Origin: Gemmatimonadota bacterium
Lineage (GTDB): Bacteria > Gemmatimonadota > Gemmatimonadetes > Gemmatimonadales > Gemmatimonadaceae
Length of the DNA stretch: 37,172 nt
Assembly: GCA_003171215.1 (NCBI GenBank)
Contig: PMYN01000154.1
Coordinates: 40,869 to 78,040 of the forward strand
Direction of reading: 5' to 3'
In this document: positions 8,277 through 16,501 of the stretch, in pieces
How positions within the stretch are numbered: position 1 is the first letter of the stretch
Layout of the letters: each line of letters starts with the position of its first letter
Notes under the pieces: model-generated
Told to the model about the DNA's origin: nothing
What the model saw: the letters and a program-made list of their open reading frames with translations, nothing else
Databases searched by the model: none
Translations under genes and position numbers: made by a program

Positions 8277-8918
8277 CTACTCCGGAATCCAGTGCGGCGT
8301 CGCCGTGAACAGGCCGTCGACGAAGCCGATCTTGTAGCCGAGGTAGGCGCCGAACGCGAGGCTCGCGAAGCCGGAGGCGAGACGGACGCCGCGCTGAAGG
8401 CCGGCCAGCCGCGCTCCCGCGTACAGCGACGGGGCGGCGATCGCCATGGTGACCAGCGCCATGCCGGCGACCGTTCCGGCGCCGAACACCACGAGATACA
8501 CCAGCGCCCACCGCACGTCGTCGATCAAGGGGAGGATCAGGAGCGTGGCGGCCGCCGAGCCCGCGAGCCCGTGCACGACGCCGACGATGAACGGACGCAA
8601 CCGCGGCACCGGCATCGGCTTGCCGCTGCGGGAGGTGAGGTTCAGCGTGCCCAGTACGACGAGCATCAGCGCGACGCTGAACTCCATCGAAAGTCCCAGC
8701 CGTGGCGTGAACGCGAACCTGTACAGGATGATCGCCCCTCCGACCGCGAAGATCGTGACCGTGTGCCCGATGCCCCACAGCACGCCGACGCCGATCGACC
8801 GGCGCACCGATCGCTCGCGGCTCACGATCGTCGTGACCGCGACGATGTGATCGGGATCGGTGGCGTGGCGCATCCCGAGCAGCAGGCTCGCGAGGAACGC
8901 GAACGGAAGGCTGATCAT
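8277..8918 (-). CDS. Nickel transporter, NicO/UreH-like family
   Basis: A 213-residue polytopic membrane protein. Near the N-terminus it has RHATDPDHI (His18, Asp23, His24), the HX4DH signature of NiCoT/NicO metal permeases. A second GVVHGLAGSAAA element mid-protein is also typical of NicO/UreH proteins. It probably imports Ni2+ for the hydrogenase active site. It is the last gene of the hydrogenase locus, starting 3 nt after the hypF stop. It lacks the long His-rich loop of RcnA exporters, which supports uptake. Cobalt selectivity cannot be excluded from sequence. Confidence 0.85.
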   Translation of the reverse strand: MISLPFAFLASLLLGMRHATDPDHIVAVTTIVSRERSVRRSIGVGVLWGIGHTVTIFAVGGAIILYRFAFTPRLGLSMEFSVALMLVVLGTLNLTSRSGKPMPVPRLRPFIVGVVHGLAGSAAATLLILPLIDDVRWALVYLVVFGAGTVAGMALVTMAIAAPSLYAGARLAGLQRGVRLASGFASLAFGAYLGYKIGFVDGLFTATPHWIPE

Positions 8919-8921
8919 CGC

Positions 8922-11213
8922 TCAGCCTTCGCGAGCGAGGATGGCCGCGGCGACGGCGGCCTGGCCGTAGCTCACGGCACCGTCGTTCGGCCCGAGCCGG
9001 CGCGGCACGAGCACGCGAAGGCCGGCCTCTTCCAGTCGGCCGCGAATTCCCGAGAGCAGGCGGGCGTTCTGGAACGATCCACCCCCGAGCGCGACCATGC
9101 CAAGACCCGCGGCCGCCGCCACCGACCGGGCAACGTTCGCGCAGGCGTGCGCCACGCTTTCGTGGAATCGCGCGGCGAGGAGCCCCACGTCGACTCCACG
9201 CTGGCGCGCCTCGCCGAGCGCCGCGAGCAGCGGAACCGGATCGAGCACCAGCCGCCCGCGCTGCTCGATCACCGGGAACGGGAGAGCCTGAGCGGGAATC
9301 GCTCCCGCGAGGGACTCGAGTTCGGAGGCGGCCTGCCCTTCGTACGATGCGACGCGCCTCACGCCCAGCACGGCGGCGGCCGCATCGAACAGGCGCCCCA
9401 TGGACGACGCGAGCGGCGCGTTCAGGCGCCGTTCGATCTGCCGATCGGCCACGGAGCGTTCGTCGTCGCCGATGCCCTCGAACGCGAGGTCGAACGCCGA
9501 AGCTGCGCCGCGCTCGAGCGAGAGGAACCCCCGCGCCACGCGCCAAGGTTCGCGCGCCGCGAGGTCGCCGCCCGGGAGCGGCACGTAGCGCAGCTGCGCC
9601 ATCCGCTGGTAGCCGCACAGGTCGGCGACCAGCGTTTCGGCGCCCCACACGTTGTCGTCATCGCCGAATCCCGTGCCGTCGAACGCGAGACCCACGACCT
9701 GTTGCGTCACGCCGTGCTCGGCCGCGACCGCCGCGATGTGCGCGTGATGATGCTGCACCACGATGATCCGCTGCACGTTCAGCGACTCGGCCACGCGCGT
9801 GGTGAGGTAGCCGGGGTGAAGGTCGCGCACCGCGACCTCGGGCATGATGCGAAACAGCTGCTGGAACCGGGCGAGGACCGTGTTGTAGTAGGCGAGCGAC
9901 TCGAGTCCGTCGAGGTCGCCGATATGCGGGCTCACGAAGGCGGAGGACTCGCGCACCAGCGTGAACGTGTTCTTGAGATGCGGCCCCACGGCGATCAGCG
10001 GCCGCGGCGAATTCAGCGGAAGCGGGATCGCGAGCGGTGCGTACCCGCGCGCGCGCCGCATCAGCACCGGCGCACCGTCGACCACGCGAGCCACGGAGTC
10101 GTCCACCCTGGAGATGATCTCGCGGTCGTGCAGCAGGAAGACATCGGCGATGTCGCGCAGCTTATCGATCGCCTCGTCATTCCCGATCGCGATAGGTTCG
10201 TCCGAGAGGTTCCCGCTCGTCATCACCAGCGGGCGGCGCACGATATCGAGCAATAGATGGTGCAACGGCGTGTAGGCGAGCATCACGCCCACGCGGTCGA
10301 GTCCCGGCGACACCGACGCCGCCAGTCGCGTCACGTCGCGGCGCGCAAGGAGGACGACGGGATGCTCCGGTCCGCCCAAGAGCGCCGCTTCGGCGGACGA
10401 GATCGTCGCGAGCTCCATGGCCTGATCCATGGTGCGAACCATCACCGCAAACGGCTTCGCCTCGCGCTTCTTTCGATGGCGCAGCTCGCGCACGGCGCTC
10501 TCGTCGGTCGCATCGCACGCGAGGTGGAATCCGCCGACCCCGCGAACGGCGACAATACGGCCGATGCAGAGCAGCGCCGCGGCGTCGTGGATCGCCACGT
10601 CCCCCTCGGACATCTGGCGCCCGTCGTCGAGCGCAAGCCAGACGCGCGGTCCGCAGGACGGACACGCGACCGTCTCCGCGTGATGGCGGCGATCGGCCGG
10701 AGTCTCGTATTCGGCACGGCAGGACGGACACATGCCGAACGCGGCCATCGACGTTCGTTCGCGATCGTATGGAAGCGCACGGATGACGGTATAGCGCGGG
10801 CCGCAGTCGGTGCACGTGATGAACGGATGCCGGTAGCGCCGGTCCATTGGATTCAACAGTTCTTCTTCACACTTTGAACAAATGGCGACATCCGGCGGCA
10901 CCGGCCGGTTTCCGTCGGCGTCCGCACTCGCGAGGATCCGGAATCCTTCGGCTCCCTCCGCGGTCGCGACCTCCGCGACGAGCATGGCGATGCTCGAGAC
11001 CGGAGGCGCCTCCGATGCGAGATCGGCCTCGAACGCCGCGAGCGACCCGTGGTCTCCCTCGACGTGAATCTCCACGGTTCCTGCGACGTTGCGAACCCAC
11101 CCGGCGAGGTCGTGCCGGATCGCGAGACGATGGACGAACGGGCGAAAGCCGACGCCCTGCACTACGCCGGTCACGCGCAGGAACCGTGCGGCGAGCACCC
11201 GGCTCGTCGTCAC
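8922..11213 (-). CDS. hypF: Carbamoyltransferase HypF
   Basis: A 763-residue multidomain protein. It has an acylphosphatase domain (residues about 8-95, with VQGVGFRPFV), two zinc fingers (Cys112/Cys115 with Cys134/Cys137, then Cys162/Cys165 with Cys184/Cys187), a YrdC-like domain (KKREAKPFAVM) and a Kae1-like carbamoyltransferase domain with QHHHAHIAAV and LGGGSFQN. HypF turns carbamoyl phosphate into the carbamoyl group that HypE converts to the CN- ligands of the NiFe site. The GTG start at 11213 overlaps the hypB stop (GTGA), and the protein begins directly at the acylphosphatase domain. All domains are present and the length is normal. Confidence 0.96.
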   Translation of the reverse strand: MTTSRVLAARFLRVTGVVQGVGFRPFVHRLAIRHDLAGWVRNVAGTVEIHVEGDHGSLAAFEADLASEAPPVSSIAMLVAEVATAEGAEGFRILASADADGNRPVPPDVAICSKCEEELLNPMDRRYRHPFITCTDCGPRYTVIRALPYDRERTSMAAFGMCPSCRAEYETPADRRHHAETVACPSCGPRVWLALDDGRQMSEGDVAIHDAAALLCIGRIVAVRGVGGFHLACDATDESAVRELRHRKKREAKPFAVMVRTMDQAMELATISSAEAALLGGPEHPVVLLARRDVTRLAASVSPGLDRVGVMLAYTPLHHLLLDIVRRPLVMTSGNLSDEPIAIGNDEAIDKLRDIADVFLLHDREIISRVDDSVARVVDGAPVLMRRARGYAPLAIPLPLNSPRPLIAVGPHLKNTFTLVRESSAFVSPHIGDLDGLESLAYYNTVLARFQQLFRIMPEVAVRDLHPGYLTTRVAESLNVQRIIVVQHHHAHIAAVAAEHGVTQQVVGLAFDGTGFGDDDNVWGAETLVADLCGYQRMAQLRYVPLPGGDLAAREPWRVARGFLSLERGAASAFDLAFEGIGDDERSVADRQIERRLNAPLASSMGRLFDAAAAVLGVRRVASYEGQAASELESLAGAIPAQALPFPVIEQRGRLVLDPVPLLAALGEARQRGVDVGLLAARFHESVAHACANVARSVAAAAGLGMVALGGGSFQNARLLSGIRGRLEEAGLRVLVPRRLGPNDGAVSYGQAAVAAAILAREG

Positions 11214-11884
11214 ACGACGGATCCTGCGGCACGCACGGATGCGCGGAGAAATTCGAACCAGCTCTCCATCCCGTCGCCCTTGAGCCCCGACAGCTGGAAG
11301 AACTCGAGGTCCGGGTTCACGTGCCTCGCATTCTTCATCGCGAGGTCGATGTCGAACGGCACGTGCGCCAGGAGGTCGGTCTTCGTCATCACGGCTTGGC
11401 TGGACCGCTGGAACATCGACGGATACTTCAGCGGCTTGTCCTCGCCCTCGGTCACGGAGAAGAGCACGACTTTCGAGGCTTCGCCGAGGTCCCAGTTGGC
11501 GGGGCACACGAGATTGCCGACGTTCTCGATGAAGAGCAGGCGCGTGTGGTCGAGATCGATCGCGTCGAGCGCCGTCATGATCTGGAGCGCATCGAGATGG
11601 CACGCGCCGCCGGTGACCACCGCGCTCACGAGCCGCGACGTGTGGACGGCGAGCCGGTCCGCATCGTTCTGTGTCTGCACGTCGCCCGTGATGACGGCGA
11701 TGTCGAGTTCCTCGCCGAGCTCGGCGAGCGTCCGTTCGAGCAGCATCGTCTTCCCCGCGCCGGGCGAGGACACGAGGTTGAACGCCGCGATGTCGTGCTC
11801 GGCCAGGCGCGCGCGCACCTGTGCCGCGAGTGCATCGTTGCGCGCCATCACGCGCTCGCGTACTTCAATCGTCCGGACAGCCAT
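11210..11884 (-). CDS. hypB: Hydrogenase nickel incorporation GTPase HypB (no His-rich N-terminus)
   Basis: A 224-residue SIMIBI GTPase. The P-loop is SSPGAGKT (39-46), the G-domain metal site is Cys95-His96 (GGACHLDA), ENVGNLVCP lies at 120-128 with Cys127, and the guanine motif is TKTD (167-170). HypB drives nickel insertion into the large subunit with HypA. The start at 11884 is the only one giving a normal N-terminus; it overlaps the end of hypA by 20 nt. Neither the N-terminal CxxCGC high-affinity nickel site nor a His-rich nickel store is present, so nickel handling would rest on the G-domain site. GTGA overlap couples it to hypF. Confidence 0.95.
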   Translation of the reverse strand: MAVRTIEVRERVMARNDALAAQVRARLAEHDIAAFNLVSSPGAGKTMLLERTLAELGEELDIAVITGDVQTQNDADRLAVHTSRLVSAVVTGGACHLDALQIMTALDAIDLDHTRLLFIENVGNLVCPANWDLGEASKVVLFSVTEGEDKPLKYPSMFQRSSQAVMTKTDLLAHVPFDIDLAMKNARHVNPDLEFFQLSGLKGDGMESWFEFLRASVRAAGSVV

Positions 11885-12122
11885 CGTCCACCTCGAGATA
11901 GGCAACGCGCAGCACGTCGCCGGCGCAGCGCAGGATGGCCGGCCTCGCGCCGGTGAACGGGGGAACGGCGAACACCGCTTCGAGACAGAACTCGAGATTG
12001 GCCGGCTCGACACCCGCGTCGTCGCCGACGTCCACCGCCACGGTCACGAGCTGCGGAGAGCGCTCGCCAAGCTTCTCCTCGGCGATCCGCCCGATTTCGA
12101 GCGCCATGCTCATTTCGTGCAT
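11865..12122 (-). CDS. hypA: HypA-like nickel metallochaperone lacking the zinc ribbon
   Basis: An 85-residue protein that begins with the conserved HypA N-terminus MHEMSMALEI, including nickel-binding His2, and continues through the VDVGDDAGVEPANLEF core. Family members are usually about 113 residues, with a zinc ribbon of two CxxC pairs in the C-terminal third. Here the chain goes from ARPAILRCAGD straight to LRVAYLEVDDG, which resembles the usual C-terminal strand, so roughly 30-40 residues of zinc domain are absent. Only scattered single cysteines (46, 66, 82) remain. A frameshift is unlikely because the reading frame runs directly into hypB. The 5' end overlaps the protease stop by 13 nt. 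A Ni-transfer role is inferred from the N-terminus and operon. Confidence 0.85.
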   Translation of the reverse strand: MHEMSMALEIGRIAEEKLGERSPQLVTVAVDVGDDAGVEPANLEFCLEAVFAVPPFTGARPAILRCAGDVLRVAYLEVDDGCPDD

Positions 12123-12610
12123 GCGGCGTCCACGGCGCGCGGTTCACATTCATGACCCCATCGCCGGAGCTGGCCGATGACGGCGTCGACCATCGCCCCG
12201 ATGGAGCCCTGCACCACCGCGCTGAGTTCGGTGCCGAGCGCGACGACCGCCGGCTCCACGCCGATGGCGACGGATTCCGAGGGAAGCGTGCCGCGCAGTT
12301 CCGCCGCGGCCAGCACGTCGCGGAGATCGGTTTGATGCGGCGACAATGCCCGCGTGAAGTAGATCGGCAGCCGTTCCCGCTCGAGCACGGCGATGTCGCC
12401 GGCCTTGCCGCCCGCAAGGATCGCGTCGACGAAGATGATGCGGTCCGAATCCTCGATGTCCGGCAGAAGAGACATGCCCCACGTGCCGCCATCCACCAGT
12501 TCGACGCCGTCGAGCAGCCACTCATCGCGCAAGACTTCGAGGGCGACGAGGCCTGCGCCGTCGTCGCCCATCAGAGGATTGCCGAGCCCGATGACGACCG
12601 TGCCGCTCAC
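12110..12610 (-). CDS. [NiFe] hydrogenase maturation endopeptidase (HyaD/HybD/HupD family)
   Basis: A 166-residue cytosolic protease of the M52 family. The N-terminal VIGLGNPLMGDDGAG motif and the spaced residues Asp17, Asp62 (FVDAI) and His92 (SPHQ) match the three nickel ligands known in HybD. It removes the C-terminal peptide from the large subunit once nickel is inserted. The GTG start at 12610 overlaps the cytochrome b stop (GTGA). The predicted substrate is the 15-residue tail of the large subunit encoded two genes upstream. Confidence 0.93.
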   Translation of the reverse strand: MSGTVVIGLGNPLMGDDGAGLVALEVLRDEWLLDGVELVDGGTWGMSLLPDIEDSDRIIFVDAILAGGKAGDIAVLERERLPIYFTRALSPHQTDLRDVLAAAELRGTLPSESVAIGVEPAVVALGTELSAVVQGSIGAMVDAVIGQLRRWGHECEPRAVDAACTK

Positions 12611-13428
12611 TCGCTCTTCCCCGGCGCCCGATACTCGCCCGTCGGCCACGGATGCGACGGCACCTTCGCGATGTCGTAGTCCTCGTACGAATGATCGATG
12701 GAGATGTACCGGCCGCCGGTGATGATCGATGACACCACACCGGCCCGCTCGACGTAATCCGAACGGATGGCGAAGTACACATGCATCTCGATGAAGAGGA
12801 TGAACGCCCACGTCATCAAGTGATGGATGACGCGGATGCCCTGCAGACCGCCGAGCAGCGGCGGCAGCCACGAGAACGCGCGGAAGATGACGCTGCCGGG
12901 AGCGGACTGTCCGTACAGCGTGAAGCCCGTCACGACGGTCACGACCGCCATCGCGTACACGGCCGTGTACGACCACTGCTGCATGGGATTGTGACCGACG
13001 AAATTGGGCTGCTTGTCGGGGCGGAACGTGAGGTAGCTGCCGGCCGTCTTCACGAGGTTCGAGATGTTCTTCCCGGTCACCGGAAAGAGCGCAGGCAGCC
13101 GCTCGAACTGGTTCCCGACCATGAGCCAGTACGCGCGCACGATGCCGGTCATCACGAGCACGGCCGCGGCCGCAAAATGAACGAAGCGCACGCGCCCCAT
13201 CAGGAAGTGCGCGCTCGCCTCACCGGACGTGGCGAAGTACGGGCGCGCGATGTAGAAACCGGTGGCGATGAGCGAGAGGATGCACGCAGCCGCGATCCAG
13301 TGCATCGCGCGTATCGGCGCGCTCCAGAGATAGACCCAGGTGAAGTTGCCGCGCTCGCGTGCGAACACGCGCTGGACGCGGCCGAACAGGTCTCGCGCGC
13401 CCCCAAGCGCGCCGACGCGAGTGGTCAT
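12607..13428 (-). CDS. Hydrogenase cytochrome b subunit (HyaC/HupC-like)
   Basis: A 273-residue membrane protein of the Ni/Fe-hydrogenase b-type cytochrome family. It has about four helices, and candidate heme b ligands are His43 (MHWIAA), His84 (FVHFAA), His202/203 (IHHLMTW) and His216 (EMHVYF). It anchors the periplasmic hydrogenase dimer and passes H2 electrons to the quinone pool. The ATG overlaps the large subunit stop by 4 nt and the 3' end overlaps the protease by 4 nt, so structural and maturation genes are translated together. The C-terminal tail of about 45 residues is hydrophilic and cytoplasmic. Confidence 0.93.
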   Translation of the reverse strand: MTTRVGALGGARDLFGRVQRVFARERGNFTWVYLWSAPIRAMHWIAAACILSLIATGFYIARPYFATSGEASAHFLMGRVRFVHFAAAAVLVMTGIVRAYWLMVGNQFERLPALFPVTGKNISNLVKTAGSYLTFRPDKQPNFVGHNPMQQWSYTAVYAMAVVTVVTGFTLYGQSAPGSVIFRAFSWLPPLLGGLQGIRVIHHLMTWAFILFIEMHVYFAIRSDYVERAGVVSSIITGGRYISIDHSYEDYDIAKVPSHPWPTGEYRAPGKSE

Positions 13429-15140
13429 TGCACCTTCACCTCCACGACCTCGCGGCCCTGGGCGTCGAGCACGTGCACGCCGCACGCCATGCAAGGATCG
13501 AACGAGTGGATCGTGCGCAGGATCTCGAGCGGCCGCTCCGGATCCACGAGCGGATGATTGTCGGCGAGCGACGCCTCGTACGGCCCTTCCTGTCCCTTCG
13601 CGTCGCGAGGCGAGCAGTTCCACGTGGAGGGCACCACGCACTGGTAGCGCGAGATCTTCTCGTTTTCGATCTGCACCCAGTGGCCGAGCGCGCCGCGCGG
13701 TGCATCCGTGTACCCGTAGCCTTCCGCTTTCTTCGGCCACGAAGACGGCTCCCAGCGCCTCTTCGTGAACGTCGCCGTGTCGCCGTTGCTGATTCGGCCG
13801 TTCAGCTCGCCGAGCCACGTCTCCATCTTTCGGGCGATGAGGACGGTTTCAATGCCGCGTGCGGCCGTGCGGCCGAGCGTGGAGAAGAGTGCTCCGGGGC
13901 CGACGTTCAGCTTGCCGAGCGCCTCGCCGACGAGTTCGCGGACATCCTTGTGGCCGCTCCCGTACGCGACGAGCATCCGGGCAAGCGGTCCCACCTGCAT
14001 CGCCTTCCCTTCGTACCGCGGCGACTTCATCCACGAGTACTTCGTCTCGTCCTGCAGGTACGTCCAGGGCGCCTTGGGGCCGGTGTACTTCGGCGTCGTC
14101 TCGCCCTTATATGGATGCAGCCCCGTCTCGCCGCCGCCGGCGTACTCGTACCACGAGCTGTGGATGTATTCCTCGACCTTCTTCTGGTCGTACTCGTGGA
14201 CCTTCGTCAGGTCTTTGTCGAGGATGATCCCGCGCGGGAAATACAGCTTGTCGAGGTCACGGACGTCCGCCTCGGGGAACTCGCCGCATGCGAGGAAGTT
14301 CGGCACACCGCCGCCGATTGCGCCCCAGTCCTTATAGAAGCCCGCGATGGCGACGAGATCGGGCCAGTACACCTGCTCGACGAACTCGCGGGCGTGCTTG
14401 ATCATGCCGGCGAGGTCCGCGATGCGCTCGGCATTGATCGTCGCGGTGGAGTCCACGTTGATCGCCGACGCCATGCCGCCCACGAGAAAGTTCGGGTGCG
14501 GGTTCTTCCCGCCGAACACCGTGTGCAGGCGGATCACGTTTCGCTGCCAGTCGAGCGCCTCGAGATAGTGCGAGACGGCGAGGAGGTTCACTTCGGGCGG
14601 CAGCTTGTACGCCGGATGGCCCCAGTAGCCGCCCGCGAAGATGCCGAGCTGCCCGGTGCCGACGAACTTCTTCAGCCGCGTCTGCACGGCGCGCAGTTCC
14701 GACTCGCCGTTGTTCGGCCAGGGAGAAATCGACTGGCCGATCTTCGCCGCCGCGGCCGGATCGGCCGACAGCGCGCTGACGACATCCACCCAGTCGAGCG
14801 CGTGCAGGTGATAGAAGTGGATCACGTGGTCCTGGATGAACTGCATCCCCGTGACCAAGTTGCGGATGGTGTTCGCGTTCGCCGGAATCTTGATGTCGAG
14901 CGCATCCTCCACCGCGCGGCAACTCGCCACCGCGTGCACCGTGGTGCACACGCCGCAGATGCGCTGCACGAACGCCCACGCATCGCGCGGATCGCGTCCC
15001 TGCATGATGGTCTCGATCCCGCGGAATTGCGTGGACGTCGCCCACGCCTTGGAGATCTTTCCGTTTTCCGATTGCGCCTCGATGCGCAGATGGCCTTCGA
15101 TGCGGGTGATCGGATCGACGACGACCTTGGTCTTAGCCAT
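13425..15140 (-). CDS. Uptake [NiFe] hydrogenase large subunit, group 1
   Basis: A 571-residue catalytic subunit. The N-terminal NiFe motif RICGVCTTVH gives ligands Cys62 and Cys65; the C-terminal motif DPCMACGVH gives Cys550 and Cys553. The chain then continues 15 residues past His556, the tail expected to be cut by the neighbouring protease. The early RIEGHLRIE motif and full length are as in membrane-bound uptake enzymes. It oxidises H2 at the periplasmic side after co-export with the Tat-targeted small subunit. It overlaps the small subunit gene by 8 nt. The group 1 call is firm; the exact subgroup would need a phylogeny. Confidence 0.97.
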   Translation of the reverse strand: MAKTKVVVDPITRIEGHLRIEAQSENGKISKAWATSTQFRGIETIMQGRDPRDAWAFVQRICGVCTTVHAVASCRAVEDALDIKIPANANTIRNLVTGMQFIQDHVIHFYHLHALDWVDVVSALSADPAAAAKIGQSISPWPNNGESELRAVQTRLKKFVGTGQLGIFAGGYWGHPAYKLPPEVNLLAVSHYLEALDWQRNVIRLHTVFGGKNPHPNFLVGGMASAINVDSTATINAERIADLAGMIKHAREFVEQVYWPDLVAIAGFYKDWGAIGGGVPNFLACGEFPEADVRDLDKLYFPRGIILDKDLTKVHEYDQKKVEEYIHSSWYEYAGGGETGLHPYKGETTPKYTGPKAPWTYLQDETKYSWMKSPRYEGKAMQVGPLARMLVAYGSGHKDVRELVGEALGKLNVGPGALFSTLGRTAARGIETVLIARKMETWLGELNGRISNGDTATFTKRRWEPSSWPKKAEGYGYTDAPRGALGHWVQIENEKISRYQCVVPSTWNCSPRDAKGQEGPYEASLADNHPLVDPERPLEILRTIHSFDPCMACGVHVLDAQGREVVEVKVQ

Positions 15141-16278
15141 TGTGCGACTCCTCCTCGGACGTCGACTCGGGTACCTGGTTGGTGCTGCGGCGGCGACGAA
15201 TCTGCGTGAACACCGTGGCCGCGCCGTGCGCGGCGACGCCTGCCGCCGCCCCGATCGCGAGCGCCAGGCCGATCGTGTCCGCGCGCTCCTCGACCGGGAA
15301 TCCGCCCACGTCGGGAAGGCGGCCGTAGAACGGCGTCATGGTGTCCCAGAAGTGCGGCTCGGTGCAGCCGAGGCACGGATGACCGGCGCCGATCGGCCAG
15401 CTGGTCCGATCGTTCCACATGAAGATCGGGCAGGGCGAGAACGTCGCCGGCCCCTTGCAACCCACCTCGTACAGGCACCACCCCTTCCGCGCGCCCTCGT
15501 CGTCGAACGTCTCCACGAACTGTCCGGCGTCGAAGTGCGCGCGCCGCGAGCACTGGTCGTGGATGCGCTTGCCGTATGCGAACAGCGGCCGTCCCTCGCC
15601 ATCAACGGCGGGCAGCCGGCCGAACGTGAGGTAATGCACGACCGTCGCGGTGACGACGTCGCCGATCGGCGGGCATCCCGCAATGTTGAGGATCGGCTTG
15701 TTCTTGATCACGTCGCGCACACCGACCGCGCCGGTCGGGTTGGGGCGCGCCGCCTGCACGCTGCCCCAGTGCGCGCAGGCACCGAGCGCGAGGATCGCCG
15801 CCGCGCCGGACGCGGCCTCTTCGAGCACGGTCTTCGCCGTGCGTCCGCCGATCACCGTGTACATGCCGTCCTCTTTCAACGGCACCGAGCCGGTCACGAC
15901 GAGCAGGTACTTGCCCTTGTTGGCGCTCATGGCAGCCTGCTTGGCCTTCTCGACCGCAGCGCCCGCTCCAGCCATCAGCGTGTGCTGGTAGTCGAGCGAG
16001 ATCACGTCGAGCAGGAGGTCGCCGATCGTCGGGCTCTCCGTGCGGAGCACGCTCTCGACGCAGCCGGTGCACTCCTGCAGCTGCAGCCAGATCACACTCG
16101 GACGCTTGGCTGCCTCGAAAGCCTCGGCGATGCGCGGCGTGGCGGCGCTGCCGATCCCGAGGATGACGGCCATCTCGCCGCAGAACTCCATGAACTCACG
16201 TCGCGAGATGCCCCGCGACTCGAAGTGTTGGACGAGGGTCTCACCCTCGACCCACTGATGTGCGCTGGGCATGATCAT
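15133..16278 (-). CDS. Uptake [NiFe] hydrogenase small subunit, Tat-exported, conventional proximal cluster
   Basis: A 381-residue FeS subunit. The Tat signal is SRREF (25-29) followed by a hydrophobic stretch. Proximal [4Fe4S] ligands are Cys70, Cys73, Cys168 and Cys202. The distal set is His240, Cys243, Cys268 and Cys274. The medial [3Fe4S] set is Cys283, Cys302 and Cys305. A C-terminal membrane anchor spans about 334-357. The extra cysteines of the O2-tolerant [4Fe3S] cluster are absent: those positions hold Gly72 (ECTGC) and Thr141 (DGMYT). The ATG at 16278 was preferred because AGGAG lies 10 nt upstream; another ATG follows at 16272. A 223-bp gap with an inverted repeat separates it from hypE. 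Confidence 0.96.
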   Translation of the reverse strand: MIMPSAHQWVEGETLVQHFESRGISRREFMEFCGEMAVILGIGSAATPRIAEAFEAAKRPSVIWLQLQECTGCVESVLRTESPTIGDLLLDVISLDYQHTLMAGAGAAVEKAKQAAMSANKGKYLLVVTGSVPLKEDGMYTVIGGRTAKTVLEEAASGAAAILALGACAHWGSVQAARPNPTGAVGVRDVIKNKPILNIAGCPPIGDVVTATVVHYLTFGRLPAVDGEGRPLFAYGKRIHDQCSRRAHFDAGQFVETFDDEGARKGWCLYEVGCKGPATFSPCPIFMWNDRTSWPIGAGHPCLGCTEPHFWDTMTPFYGRLPDVGGFPVEERADTIGLALAIGAAAGVAAHGAATVFTQIRRRRSTNQVPESTSEEESHNG

Positions 16279-16430
16279 GCGATCGCGTCTCCTTGGCCAC
16301 ATGCCGTGTTTTGGGGTCGGAAACTCCTGCATGAACGTGAGAGCGTCCCAAACGACGCGCCGTCGGGAAACGGACGAAAGGACGTGCGGGAAACCCTCAC
16401 TTTTCCCATGTTCGGCAATAACCACGAAAC

Positions 16431-16474
16431 GCTGTCACCTGACAGCTGTCAGCTGATGGCTGTCGGGTGACAGC
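16431..16474. repeat. 16-bp inverted repeat made of degenerate heptamers, between hypE and the small subunit
   Basis: GCTGTCACCTGACAGC at 16431-16446 pairs with GCTGTCGGGTGACAGC at 16459-16474, with one mismatch that is G-U in plus-strand RNA and A-C in minus-strand RNA. The 12-nt centre is itself built of CAGCTG-like units, so the element reads with a 7-nt period (roughly NCAGCTG). It lies 28 nt after the hypE stop and about 150 nt before the small subunit start. It could be a terminator, an attenuator, or a dispersed heptamer-type genomic repeat. No U-run follows. Confidence 0.65.
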
Positions 16475-16501
16475 GTCGCAGTTGGTGCGTCGAGGCGGCT
16501 G

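Noticed and set aside
8259-10256. 665-codon plus-strand frame
   Set aside because: Shadow of the nickel transporter and hypF genes on the other strand, with Arg/His-rich composition.
11865-12122. Short hypA as a sequencing frameshift
   Set aside because: The C-terminal strand is still in frame and hypB starts inside the gene's end, so no other frame can encode the missing zinc ribbon.
13359-15209. 616-codon plus-strand frame
   Set aside because: Antisense to the hydrogenase large subunit, whose motifs leave no doubt about the coding strand.
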